Shown here piece by piece: positions 1 through 6,057 of a stretch of DNA of 8,377 nt. This DNA comes from Sandaracinaceae bacterium (lineage in GTDB: Bacteria; Myxococcota_A; Polyangia; Polyangiales; Sandaracinaceae): positions 1 through 8,377 of the forward strand of contig JANWYL010000123.1 in the NCBI GenBank assembly GCA_025056955.1, in the 5' to 3' direction. Each line of letters opens with the position of its first letter. Position 1 is the first letter of the stretch. The notes under the pieces were generated by a model. That model was given only the letters and a program-made list of their open reading frames with translations, did no database searches and had not been told where the DNA came from. The position numbers and the translations under genes are program-made.

Positions 1-1
1 C

Positions 2-88
2 AAACGGATTGCGGAAATCGCCCGTTCCACTGAGTCAGTCCTTCGGGAAATCGAAGCCCAAGTGGAGCCCTACCTCAAAACACGGTAA
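2..88 (+). CDS. C-terminal end of an unidentified protein (5' truncated)
   Basis: The second forward frame is open from the window edge to a TAA at 86-88 and encodes 28 residues (starts KRIAEIARSTES, ends VEPYLKTR). The other two forward frames lack a comparable ending. The segment is charged and looks helical, with no motif that identifies a family, so I give no function. It lies 58 bp upstream of the lolA-like gene on the same strand. That gap contains a plausible promoter, so the two genes may or may not be cotranscribed. The call rests on frame openness, a clean stop and the absence of any better candidate; the tail is too short for confidence. Confidence 0.5.
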   Translation, partial: KRIAEIARSTESVLREIEAQVEPYLKTR

Positions 89-89
89 A

Positions 90-117
90 TTGAAAGCTTG
101 CATCTGTTGCATAAAAT
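90..117 (+). promoter_or_regulatory. Candidate sigma70-type promoter for the lolA-like gene
   Basis: TTGAAA at 90-95 and TAAAAT at 112-117 are separated by 16 bp and match the sigma70 consensus well. The TAAAAT lies in the first copy of a 16-bp tandem repeat. The second copy supplies another TAAAAT at 128-133, with TTGCAT of the first copy (107-112) as a weaker -35 at 15 bp. TACAAT at 143-148 overlaps the start codon and is unlikely to serve this gene. This is sequence-match evidence only. Confidence 0.35.
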
Positions 118-136
118 CAATGTTGCATAAAATCAA
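105..136 (+). repeat. Perfect 16-bp tandem duplication
   Basis: TGTTGCATAAAATCAA occurs twice head to tail with no mismatch, at 105-120 and 121-136. It ends 10 bp before the lolA-like start codon. Each copy carries a TAAAAT that can act as a -10 element, so the duplication may double the promoter or shift spacing. An exact duplication with no degeneration looks recent, for example from replication slippage. Confidence 0.9.
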
Positions 137-146
137 ATAGGCTACA

Positions 147-848
147 ATGATGGCCAATTTCAGAGCAAAAACAGGGCAAAAGACAAGGACTGGAATTCAA
201 TTGGCTTTTGGCTTTTTCTTGGTTTTTGCTGCTGGTATCTGCTCCGCTTTAAAAGCCCAAAGCACTTCATTTTCGTTGAATGATTTTTGGCGTGGTTTGG
301 CTTCAATCCAAAGCCTTCGCGCGCGATTTGAAGAAGAAAAACGAATTGTCCTTTTGGTTTCTCCTTTAAGGACTTCTGGGCAGATTGATTTCTTAAAAGA
401 AAAAAACGGGCAAGTGCGTTTTGCAAGGCGTACCTTCACACCAACTGCAACTGCTCTCATCGTCAATCAACAAAGAATGGAAATCAACGACGGCCAAAGG
501 GTGCAGAGAATCGATTTTGCAAACCAACCTTTCGTTCGCTCCTTTGTTGGCGCCCTTTTCGATCTGCTCCAAGGCAAGCGGGAGTTCATCGAACAGCAGT
601 ACGAAGTGCAATTCCAAAGCAAAGAAAACAAAAGTTGGAAGCTTGAACTTCGCCCCAAAAACGAGCCTCTTTCCAGGCTGATCGAGGAGCTTGGATTTGA
701 AGGCACAGGAAATTTGATTCACCAAATGACAATTAAAGAAAAAACAGGCGATTTAAGCATTACGAGTTTTTCGCAAACGCAAATCAATTATTCTTACTCT
801 CAAGATGAAATTGCCCGAGTCTTTTCACCTTTGGTTTTAAGTAATTGA
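147..848 (+). CDS. lolA: LolA-like outer-membrane lipoprotein carrier protein
   Basis: This 233-residue protein is probably a periplasmic chaperone that carries lipoproteins or similar acylated cargo between the membranes. The N-terminus is a signal peptide: a basic stretch (K8, K12, R14), a hydrophobic core at about 17-34, and a likely signal peptidase I cleavage after A37. The mature part has the pattern of the divergent LolA families: a helix ending LRARFEEEK (57-65), the step to SGQIDFL (77-83), VRF (90-92), then ALFDLLQGKREF (136-147) and a C-terminal strand with SITSFSQTQIN. There is no lipobox cysteine. Two ATGs (147 and 150) compete and the ribosome site is weak (TAGG at 138-141). The gene is near 40% GC in sampled lines, lower than its neighbours. 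Its stop lies 2 bp from the end of convergent thiC. LolA-type is fairly secure; equivalence to canonical LolA rather than a paralogue is not. Confidence 0.72.
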   Translation: MMANFRAKTGQKTRTGIQLAFGFFLVFAAGICSALKAQSTSFSLNDFWRGLASIQSLRARFEEEKRIVLLVSPLRTSGQIDFLKEKNGQVRFARRTFTPTATALIVNQQRMEINDGQRVQRIDFANQPFVRSFVGALFDLLQGKREFIEQQYEVQFQSKENKSWKLELRPKNEPLSRLIEELGFEGTGNLIHQMTIKEKTGDLSITSFSQTQINYSYSQDEIARVFSPLVLSN

Positions 849-850
849 AT

Positions 851-2632
851 TTAGGAACTGATTTCTTTTTGTGTTTTGATTCGGAGAGATAAGAGCTTCT
901 CTTCCTGAATTTGCTTGGCCTCTTGTTCACTCACCAAATCAGAATGACACGAGGCCTTTTTTGAGGAGTCCACTCCCATCGCAAGGCGGGTTTTGTGAGC
1001 AAGGCGATGGATTTCTTCCGGCGAGAGGTAACCTCGCCTTTCAAGAATTTGCCTTTGTTCTTCAGTGAGGGCAGGCGTTTGGCGGATTCGCTCTCGCAAA
1101 AAGGCGGGGTCTTTTCCACTGTCGAATTCTTTGATTTCTTTTGAGATCCGAACGCTGCACCACGCATGGCCACACATGGCGCAGAAATCGGTATCGATGT
1201 CGAGGTCTTCGTCGTGAAGGGCGCGGGCGGTATCGCCATCAAAAGCGAGCTCGAACTGCTTTTCCCAGTTGAGCGCTGCACGGGCACGGGTAAGCTCGTC
1301 GTCCCATTCGCGGCTGCCCGGAATGCCAAGGGCCACATCGGCTGCGTGTGCGGCGATTTTGTAGGCGATGCAGGCTTGCTTTACGTCTTCTCGTTTGGGC
1401 AAGCCGAGGTGCTCTTTTGGGGTGACGTAGCAGAGCATGCTCGCTCCATGGTAGGCCGCAGCTGTGGCACCGATTGCGCTCGCGATGTGGTCGTAGCCAG
1501 GAAACACATCGGTCACAAGGGGCCCAAGCACATAAAAAGGTGCCCCATGGCAGAGTGCCCTTTGGGCTTTCATGTTCCATTCAATCTGATCAAAGGGAAC
1601 ATGCCCCGGTCCTTCGACCATGACCTGGCAGCCTCTGCGCCATGCCCATTCGGTGAGTTCAGCCAGGGTCTCAAGTTCAGCGAGCTGTGCGGCATCTGTT
1701 GCATCCGCAAGCCCCCCGGGCCTTAATCCATCGCCAAGAGAAAATGCCACGTCATAACGGCGCATGATTTCACAAATTTCGTCAAAGTGCTCGTAGAGGG
1801 GGTTTTCTTTTTCATGAATGAGCATCCACTTGGCGATGAGGGCTCCTCCCCTCGAAACAATCCCAATGAGCCGATTCTTGACCAATGGCAAATGGGCGCG
1901 GCGCACGCCAGCATGGATGGTGAAGTAGTCAACCCCCTGCTCAGCCTGCTTGGCGATGATTTCGAGAATCAGCCCTATCGATAGCTTCTCGATGGGCTGA
2001 TGGACAATGGCTTCGTAGATCGGCACAGTCCCAACCGGTACCCGTGCCGCTTCGACAATCGCTTTGCGGCATGCATCGAGATCGCCTCCTGTCGAAAGGT
2101 CCATGATCGTGTCAGCGCCCCAGCGCACGGCCCACTCCATCTTTTCGATCTCTTCTTCGATGCTGCTTGAAACAGGGCTCATGCCGATGTTTGCATTGAT
2201 TTTTGTGCGGCTGGCCCGGCCAATTGCCATGGGCTCAAGCTTGAGCCCGCGATGCCGATGGTTACATGGCAAAATCATGCGCCCCGCAGCGATTTCGTCC
2301 CGAACTTGCTCTGGCGTCAGGTGCCTTTCGCGCTCGGCAACAGCGCGCATTTCGGGCGTCACAATCCCAAGGCGCGCATGCTCAAGCTGGGTGCGGGGAA
2401 CAAAGCCAGAGGGTGCTCGCGCAAAGCCGGTCTGAGGGTCCCGATACCAGCCAGCTGGCAGAAAATCCCAGGCAGTCTTCGAACTCGGAGGGGGCATCCC
2501 CGGGCTATCGGGCGAAGAAAAAGGCCGAGGCCCGCCAATCTGAGGAGGTAGGGAAAAGGAGCCTGGGTTCGTTCCTTTCCCGGAAATGCGAGGGCTTTTT
2601 TGTACATGCGGCGGAAAAGGGAGAAGGGGCAT
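851..2632 (-). CDS. thiC: Phosphomethylpyrimidine synthase ThiC
   Basis: ThiC is a radical SAM enzyme that rearranges aminoimidazole ribotide to hydroxymethylpyrimidine phosphate, the pyrimidine half of thiamine, in the cytoplasm. From the start chosen here the protein has 593 residues. The core is strongly conserved: TQLEHARLGIVTPEM, INANIG, DLSTGGDLDACR, GTVPIYEAI, EQGVDYFTIHAG, GIVSRGG, SLGDGLRPG, EGPGHVPFDQI, APFYVLGPLVTD, PGYDH, CYVTPKEHLGLP and YKIAAHAAD. The C-terminal cluster motif C-x2-C-x4-C (CAMCGHAWC, about residues 484-492) supplies the [4Fe-4S] ligands. The start is uncertain. ATG at 2632 has GAGG three bases upstream; ATG at 2497 would give 548 residues, beginning just before the conserved TAWDFLPAGW. 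The frame stays open to 2827, inside divergent fur, which I regard as accidental. I see no TPP-riboswitch sequence upstream. The last 36 or so residues look like an AT-rich extension. Confidence 0.95.
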   Translation of the reverse strand: MPLLPFPPHVQKSPRISGKGTNPGSFSLPPQIGGPRPFSSPDSPGMPPPSSKTAWDFLPAGWYRDPQTGFARAPSGFVPRTQLEHARLGIVTPEMRAVAERERHLTPEQVRDEIAAGRMILPCNHRHRGLKLEPMAIGRASRTKINANIGMSPVSSSIEEEIEKMEWAVRWGADTIMDLSTGGDLDACRKAIVEAARVPVGTVPIYEAIVHQPIEKLSIGLILEIIAKQAEQGVDYFTIHAGVRRAHLPLVKNRLIGIVSRGGALIAKWMLIHEKENPLYEHFDEICEIMRRYDVAFSLGDGLRPGGLADATDAAQLAELETLAELTEWAWRRGCQVMVEGPGHVPFDQIEWNMKAQRALCHGAPFYVLGPLVTDVFPGYDHIASAIGATAAAYHGASMLCYVTPKEHLGLPKREDVKQACIAYKIAAHAADVALGIPGSREWDDELTRARAALNWEKQFELAFDGDTARALHDEDLDIDTDFCAMCGHAWCSVRISKEIKEFDSGKDPAFLRERIRQTPALTEEQRQILERRGYLSPEEIHRLAHKTRLAMGVDSSKKASCHSDLVSEQEAKQIQEEKLLSLRIKTQKEISS

Positions 2633-2637
2633 AGGCC

Positions 2638-2650
2638 TCAGTTCAACTGA
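2638..2650. promoter_or_regulatory. 13-bp palindrome just upstream of thiC
   Basis: TCAGTTCAACTGA is a perfect inverted repeat with 6-bp arms around one central base. It lies 6-18 bp upstream of the chosen thiC ATG and touches the possible ribosome-binding GAGG. An overlapping dyad, GTTCA-AC-TGAAC, spans 2641-2652. It could be an operator or may be chance. No known binding protein is implied by the sequence. Confidence 0.3.
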
Positions 2651-2726
2651 ACGCGCTTTCGTCGTCAACCCAAGCCTTCTCGGGCGCAAGCCACTGGGAA
2701 ACCAGCCACGCCTTGAATCGACAAAA

Positions 2727-2741
2727 CTCACTTTCTGTGAG
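2727..2741. promoter_or_regulatory. Dyad in the fur-thiC intergenic region
   Basis: CTCAC-TTTCT-GTGAG forms 5-bp arms around a 5-bp spacer, between the divergent fur and thiC genes. It covers the position where a -35 element would sit for the fur -10 at 2755-2760, so a protein bound here could repress fur. It does not match a canonical Fur box that I can recognise. Confidence 0.3.
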
Positions 2742-2754
2742 AATTCAAATGGGC

Positions 2755-2760
2755 TATAGT
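2755..2760 (+). promoter_or_regulatory. Candidate -10 element of fur
   Basis: TATAGT matches five of six positions of the sigma70 -10 consensus and lies 7 bp before the GTG start of fur. The hexamer 17 bp upstream, TTTCTG at 2732-2737, is a poor -35. If this -10 is real, transcription would begin at about 2767-2768, so the message would be leaderless from the GTG or would use the ATG at 2789. Confidence 0.4.
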
Positions 2761-2767
2761 TGGGCTT

Positions 2768-3211
2768 GTGAGCTTGAATCGAATCGAAATGCGTTGCCTT
2801 CAAAAAGGGCTTCGAATGACGGAGCAACGCCGGCTAATCGCCAAGGTGCTTGCCGAATCAACCGACCATCCTGACGTGGAAACCGTCTATGCCCGCGCCT
2901 CAGCAATCGACCGGCGGATTGGGCTTGCCACCGTGTACCGCACCCTCAAGCTCTTTGAAGAAGCTGGGATCCTCGAGCGCCATGACTTTGGAGATGGCCG
3001 TGCCCGTTACGAAGAGGTGCCCGAATCCCACCATGACCACTTGATCGATATCGTGTCTGGCAAGGTGATCGAATTTCGAAACGATGAAATCGAAGCCATT
3101 CAGCAGCGGATCGCGGAGGAACATGGCTATCGGCTGGTCGACCACCGCCTTGAGCTTTATGTTGTTCCCAAGGACCACAGCGGCCCGAGCGGAGGGGCTA
3201 GGCGCCGCTAG
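2768..3211 (+). CDS. fur: Fur-family metal-responsive transcriptional regulator
   Basis: This 147-residue protein has the Fur architecture: an N-terminal winged helix (about 10-85) with recognition-helix sequence GLATVYRTLKLFEEAGIL (52-69), then a dimerisation and metal domain with HHDHLID (88-94) and VDHRLELY (124-131). Fur proteins bind iron, manganese or zinc and repress metal-uptake genes. Most Fur proteins have CxxC structural zinc pairs, but this one has none: the position usually written HLICxxC reads HLIDIVSG. HDFGDGRARYEE and MTEQRRLIAKVL resemble the alphaproteobacterial Fur/Mur branch, where CxxC is often absent, so manganese or iron could be the effector. The start is GTG at 2768, with ATG at 2789 or 2816 as alternatives and no clear ribosome site for any. 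yggS follows after 15 bp in the same direction; thiC diverges upstream. Confidence 0.9.
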   Translation: MSLNRIEMRCLQKGLRMTEQRRLIAKVLAESTDHPDVETVYARASAIDRRIGLATVYRTLKLFEEAGILERHDFGDGRARYEEVPESHHDHLIDIVSGKVIEFRNDEIEAIQQRIAEEHGYRLVDHRLELYVVPKDHSGPSGGARRR

Positions 3212-3214
3212 TGG

Positions 3215-3220
3215 TAGGAA
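3215..3220 (+). promoter_or_regulatory. Ribosome binding site of yggS
   Basis: TAGGAA lies 6 bp before the ATG at 3227, in the 15-bp gap after the fur stop. It is among the best Shine-Dalgarno matches in the window and fixes the yggS start. Its position right after the fur stop supports translation from a shared fur-yggS message. Confidence 0.6.
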
Positions 3221-3226
3221 TGCCAA

Positions 3227-3943
3227 ATGCTTGACGAGTCTTTTTTGGCGGTTAAAAGCCGTCTCCTCGAGATCAAAGAGCGAATCCGAAGGGCTGAGCT
3301 TAGAGAAGGTCGCGAAGAAGGAAGTGTCGAGCTCATTGCCGTCTCAAAAGCGCAGCAAGCTCAAGGAATCGCCGAAGCCATCCTGGCTGGGCACTTTGCA
3401 TTTGGCGAAAACTACGTTCAGGAAGCGCTTGAAAAACGAGGGCTTTTCCTTTCTGACCCTCGGATCGAGCTCCACTTTATCGGCCACCTCCAAAGAAATA
3501 AAGTGAAAGCCCTCTTACAAGTGCCGTGGCCAAGGCTTGTGATTCATGGCCTTGACTCGGAGCGCATCATCGATGAGCTTGGCAACCGGGCCCGAGCGCT
3601 GGGAACCAGGGTCGAGGTGCTCATTCAAGTCAACCTCGGAGGAGAACCCCAGAAATCAGGCTGCACGCTTTCTGCCCTCCCTGCCCTTATCGATCGCGTT
3701 CGCACTTTTCCCGAACTCATCCTCCGGGGGCTCATGACCATCCCTCCATGGAACCCAGATCCGGAGCAAAGCCGCCCCCATTTTGCACAACTCAGATCCC
3801 TCCGAGATCAATTTTTAGGGCCAAACGCTTGGCTTTCCATGGGAATGAGCCACGACTTTGAAGTCGCCATTGCCGAGGGAGCCACGCACGTGCGCATTGG
3901 AAGGGCGATCTTTGGCGAGCGAGGAAAAAGCGAACAGGCCTAG
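3227..3943 (+). CDS. yggS: YggS/PROSC-family PLP homeostasis protein
   Basis: This 238-residue cytoplasmic protein belongs to the single-domain PLP-binding family with an alanine-racemase-like TIM barrel. Known members have no firmly assigned catalytic reaction and keep pyridoxal phosphate and certain amino and keto acids in balance. Seen here are the PLP lysine in ELIAVSK (K41), FGENYVQEA (59-67), HFIGHLQRNK (83-92), VLIQVNLGGEPQKSG (131-145), GLMTIPP (168-174), and the C-terminal LSMGMSHDFEVAIAEGATHVRIGRAIFG phosphate-binding region (203-230), all in family order and at normal length. The strong ribosome site TAGGAA supports the ATG at 3227. The gene follows fur after 15 bp, so cotranscription is likely. 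Its TAG stop overlaps that of the convergent M50-like gene through CTAG at 3940-3943. Confidence 0.93.
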   Translation: MLDESFLAVKSRLLEIKERIRRAELREGREEGSVELIAVSKAQQAQGIAEAILAGHFAFGENYVQEALEKRGLFLSDPRIELHFIGHLQRNKVKALLQVPWPRLVIHGLDSERIIDELGNRARALGTRVEVLIQVNLGGEPQKSGCTLSALPALIDRVRTFPELILRGLMTIPPWNPDPEQSRPHFAQLRSLRDQFLGPNAWLSMGMSHDFEVAIAEGATHVRIGRAIFGERGKSEQA

Positions 3944-4620
3944 CCCGAAGGGGTCTGGTTGGGGCCAAGGCTTGAATCCGAAGCCATGGCTTTGCGCTTG
4001 GCTTCATTGAGGACGCGGCGCACAGATGCCTGAATCCAGCCTTCGTCAAGCACGGACACATGCCTTTTCTGGATTTCTTCAGGGTGAACGAATGACGCGA
4101 GGTCTTTCTCGGGCAATGAATTGACTTCGTATAGTGAGCGCCTCTTTCGATGGAAAAACGAGGCAAAAAGCCTAAAAAAATGCACCCCATCCGAAGAAGC
4201 GAGGGGCAAAAAGTGAATCGCCATCAAAAAAGCATTGAGGTAAATCAGGGCGTTCAAAAAATCCACGAAAAAGGCCTCTGCCTCTGGTGCATTGGCCCTG
4301 AGCATCCCTAAAAAAGGGAGCTTGAAAAGCCATGCGAACAAAAAAAGAACGCCTTGTGCCAATGGCCCTCCAATGGCGATTAGGCTTCGCTTGAAAAGAG
4401 GCAAGGGCCCTTGGAAGCGAAGGCCACCCCCCATCCCATCAATCACCCACGCCTTGACCTCGAACCCAAATGCTTTTCCGAGTACCCAGTGGCCCAAGCT
4501 GTGGATCAAGAGCACCACAACCCCCCCAAGCCAGGCCCCAGGCGCAAATTTCAAACCGCTTCCAAGCGCGCACGTGAGAAGAACACTCCCATGGACCCGG
4601 ATCGAAAGCCTCTTGTGCAC
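3940..4620 (-). CDS. M50/site-2-protease-like membrane protein lacking the catalytic Glu
   Basis: From GTG at 4620 this is a 226-residue multi-pass membrane protein. A TTG at 4647 would add nine residues; I prefer the GTG because AAGGG lies seven bases ahead of it. The layout follows site-2 proteases: an N-terminal basic segment (HKRLSIRVHGSVLL), a helix with LLIHSLGHWVLGK (about 37-49), a glycine-rich loop GMGGGLRF, AIGGPLAQ (about 82-89), further hydrophobic helices, and HFLPLASSDGVHFFR (about 136-150). In M50 enzymes the first motif is HExxH and the last supplies Asp as third zinc ligand. Here both His (40, 44) and the Asp (144) remain, but the general-base Glu is Ser (AGC). The last 75 or so residues form a hydrophilic tail. 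Function is unknown: an inactive protease-fold scaffold, metal binder or altered enzyme. The 3' end overlaps yggS by CTAG; the PP2C gene diverges upstream. Confidence 0.72.
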   Translation of the reverse strand: MHKRLSIRVHGSVLLTCALGSGLKFAPGAWLGGVVVLLIHSLGHWVLGKAFGFEVKAWVIDGMGGGLRFQGPLPLFKRSLIAIGGPLAQGVLFLFAWLFKLPFLGMLRANAPEAEAFFVDFLNALIYLNAFLMAIHFLPLASSDGVHFFRLFASFFHRKRRSLYEVNSLPEKDLASFVHPEEIQKRHVSVLDEGWIQASVRRVLNEAKRKAMASDSSLGPNQTPSG

Positions 4621-4635
4621 GGCCCTACCCTTTTT

Positions 4636-4665
4636 TTGAAGATACAAAAGGGAAGTGGCTAAAAA
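4636..4665 (+). promoter_or_regulatory. Weak candidate promoter for the PP2C-cNBD gene
   Basis: TTGAAG at 4636-4641 and TAAAAA at 4660-4665 are spaced by 18 bp; each matches four of six consensus bases. They lie in the short AT-rich gap between the divergent M50-like and PP2C genes, the only space available for both promoters. The AT-richness alone could produce such matches. Confidence 0.22.
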
Positions 4666-4689
4666 AAGTGACTCAACTCATCTCGTCAA

Positions 4690-6027
4690 ATGCCCTCACT
4701 TTGCGGCATGCTCTCTGTCATGCGGATCCACTCGGCCGGAAAAACAGACGTGGGTCGAGTCAGAACAGTCAATGAAGATGCCTTTTTGGTCGAACCAGCG
4801 CTTGGCCTTTTCGTTGTTTGCGATGGCATGGGAGGCCACGCTGCAGGGGATCTCGCCTCTCAAACAGCCATCTCTGTCATCCGAGAGCACCTCGCTGCGA
4901 GTGAAGCAAAACTTCAAGCAATCGCCAAAAATCCCAATGCGGTCCAAGCGGTGGCCGAGCCCCTTTTGCGGGAAGCAATTGAACTCGCCTCTTCAAAGGT
5001 GTTTGAGCTCGGTCGCTCAGGTCGAGGCAAGCCGGGCATGGGTACCACTTGCTCCGCGCTCCTCATTGTGGGAGGGAAAGCTGTAATCGCCCACGTGGGG
5101 GACTCTCGGATTTATCTTTTCCGAAATGGAGAAATCCACCAACTGACTGAAGACCACACCTACACCCAAGAGGCCCTTCGCCATGGGCTCATGACCCCCT
5201 CGGAAGCCAAACGAAGCGCCCATCGCAATGTCTTGACGAGAGCCGTTGGACCGAGCGAAAGGGTTGTTGTCGATACCCTCGTTTTCGACGTGATCGATCG
5301 AGACCTCTTTCTCCTCTGTTCCGATGGCCTGTACGGATCCTTCGAAGATCCCCAAGAAATGCTCGAGCTGTTTCACACCTTTCAAAGCAACTCGTCAGTC
5401 GATGGCTTCGCGCAAAAGCTCGTTTCACTGGCCTGTGAACGCGGAGGGCACGACAACATCACCGCATTGGTTGTTTATCTGGAAAGCGTGGAAATCGCGC
5501 AGGAGCACCCTGCCGCCTCAGAGCGGTCAAACCAAATCAACCTCGACATCGAAACGGTGCGACACATCCAGCTTTTTTGCGATTTCGAAATGGCCGAGCT
5601 TCTGAGGATACGCCACATCTCTCAGCAACGCGAATACAAAGAGGGAGAAGTCATCGTCCGAGAAGGCGATCGCAGCGAATCCCTCTTTCTTCTGATAAGC
5701 GGCGAGGTGTGCGTCCACCGCAATGGCCAACCCATCGCCATGCTTGGGCCAGGGGCCCACTTTGGGGAGATGGCGCTTCTTTCTAACCGCCCCCGATCGG
5801 CAACTGTGACCGCCCGCAGCCATGCGCGGCTCCTTGTGATCGAAAGGCCAGCGCTGATGGCCCTCTTGGCCCAAGACCCCGTGCTGGCAACAAAATTCCT
5901 CTGGCGCTTGGCACAAACCTTGTCAACTCGGCTCGATGATTTCTACATTGCGATGGATGCCCAGCGCAACCAGAACCTGAATGATACCCTTTTGCTTGGC
6001 TTGTATCCGCTTCCGAGAAGGAAATGA
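4690..6027 (+). CDS. PP2C-family Ser/Thr protein phosphatase fused to a cyclic-nucleotide-binding domain
   Basis: This 445-residue protein has two domains. Residues about 12-265 form a PP2C (PPM) metal-dependent phosphatase with all core motifs: VGRVRTVNEDAF (21-32), VCDGMGGHAAG (43-53), GMGTTCSALLI (116-126), AHVGDSRIYLF (134-144), LLCSDGLYGSF (208-218) and GGHDNITALVV (252-262). The metal-binding Asp residues (D30, D45, D212, D255) are present. Residues about 295-415 form a cNMP-binding domain with an intact phosphate-binding cassette, HFGEMALLSNRPRSATV (357-373), including the Glu and Arg that contact the nucleotide. No membrane segment or signal peptide is visible, so it should act in the cytoplasm. 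The natural inference is phosphatase activity tuned by cAMP or cGMP, opposing Ser/Thr kinases. ATG at 4690 gives the longest product; ATG at 4720 (MRIHSAGKTDVG) is closer to usual PP2C starts. No clear ribosome site separates them. Confidence 0.93.
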   Translation: MPSLCGMLSVMRIHSAGKTDVGRVRTVNEDAFLVEPALGLFVVCDGMGGHAAGDLASQTAISVIREHLAASEAKLQAIAKNPNAVQAVAEPLLREAIELASSKVFELGRSGRGKPGMGTTCSALLIVGGKAVIAHVGDSRIYLFRNGEIHQLTEDHTYTQEALRHGLMTPSEAKRSAHRNVLTRAVGPSERVVVDTLVFDVIDRDLFLLCSDGLYGSFEDPQEMLELFHTFQSNSSVDGFAQKLVSLACERGGHDNITALVVYLESVEIAQEHPAASERSNQINLDIETVRHIQLFCDFEMAELLRIRHISQQREYKEGEVIVREGDRSESLFLLISGEVCVHRNGQPIAMLGPGAHFGEMALLSNRPRSATVTARSHARLLVIERPALMALLAQDPVLATKFLWRLAQTLSTRLDDFYIAMDAQRNQNLNDTLLLGLYPLPRRK

Positions 6028-6057
6028 GGCCCTCAGCTGCTTGCCAAAGCCAAATTC

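Noticed and set aside
840..856. Terminator between convergent lolA and thiC
   Set aside because: Only 2 bp separate the stops, and no GC-rich hairpin followed by a T-run is seen around them.
1166..1726. 186-codon open frame on the + strand inside thiC
   Set aside because: It lies antisense to the strongly conserved ThiC core and has no recognisable motif, so it is a shadow of GC-biased codon use.
2359..2607. Possible frameshift that would restore a longer ThiC N-terminal domain
   Set aside because: The alternative reverse frame shows no ThiC sequence, and the short N-terminus matches the ThiC type with a compact N-terminal region, so no frameshift is needed.
2266..2634. Overlapping + strand frames of about 100-122 codons opposite the thiC N-terminus
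   Set aside because: They are Arg/Ala/Gly/Ser-rich, resemble no family that I recognise, and sit antisense to thiC.
5664..5673. GCGATCGC-like octamer and other CGATCG sites, reminiscent of the cyanobacterial HIP1 repeat
   Set aside because: The full octamer is not repeated through the window, and the gene content is not cyanobacterial.
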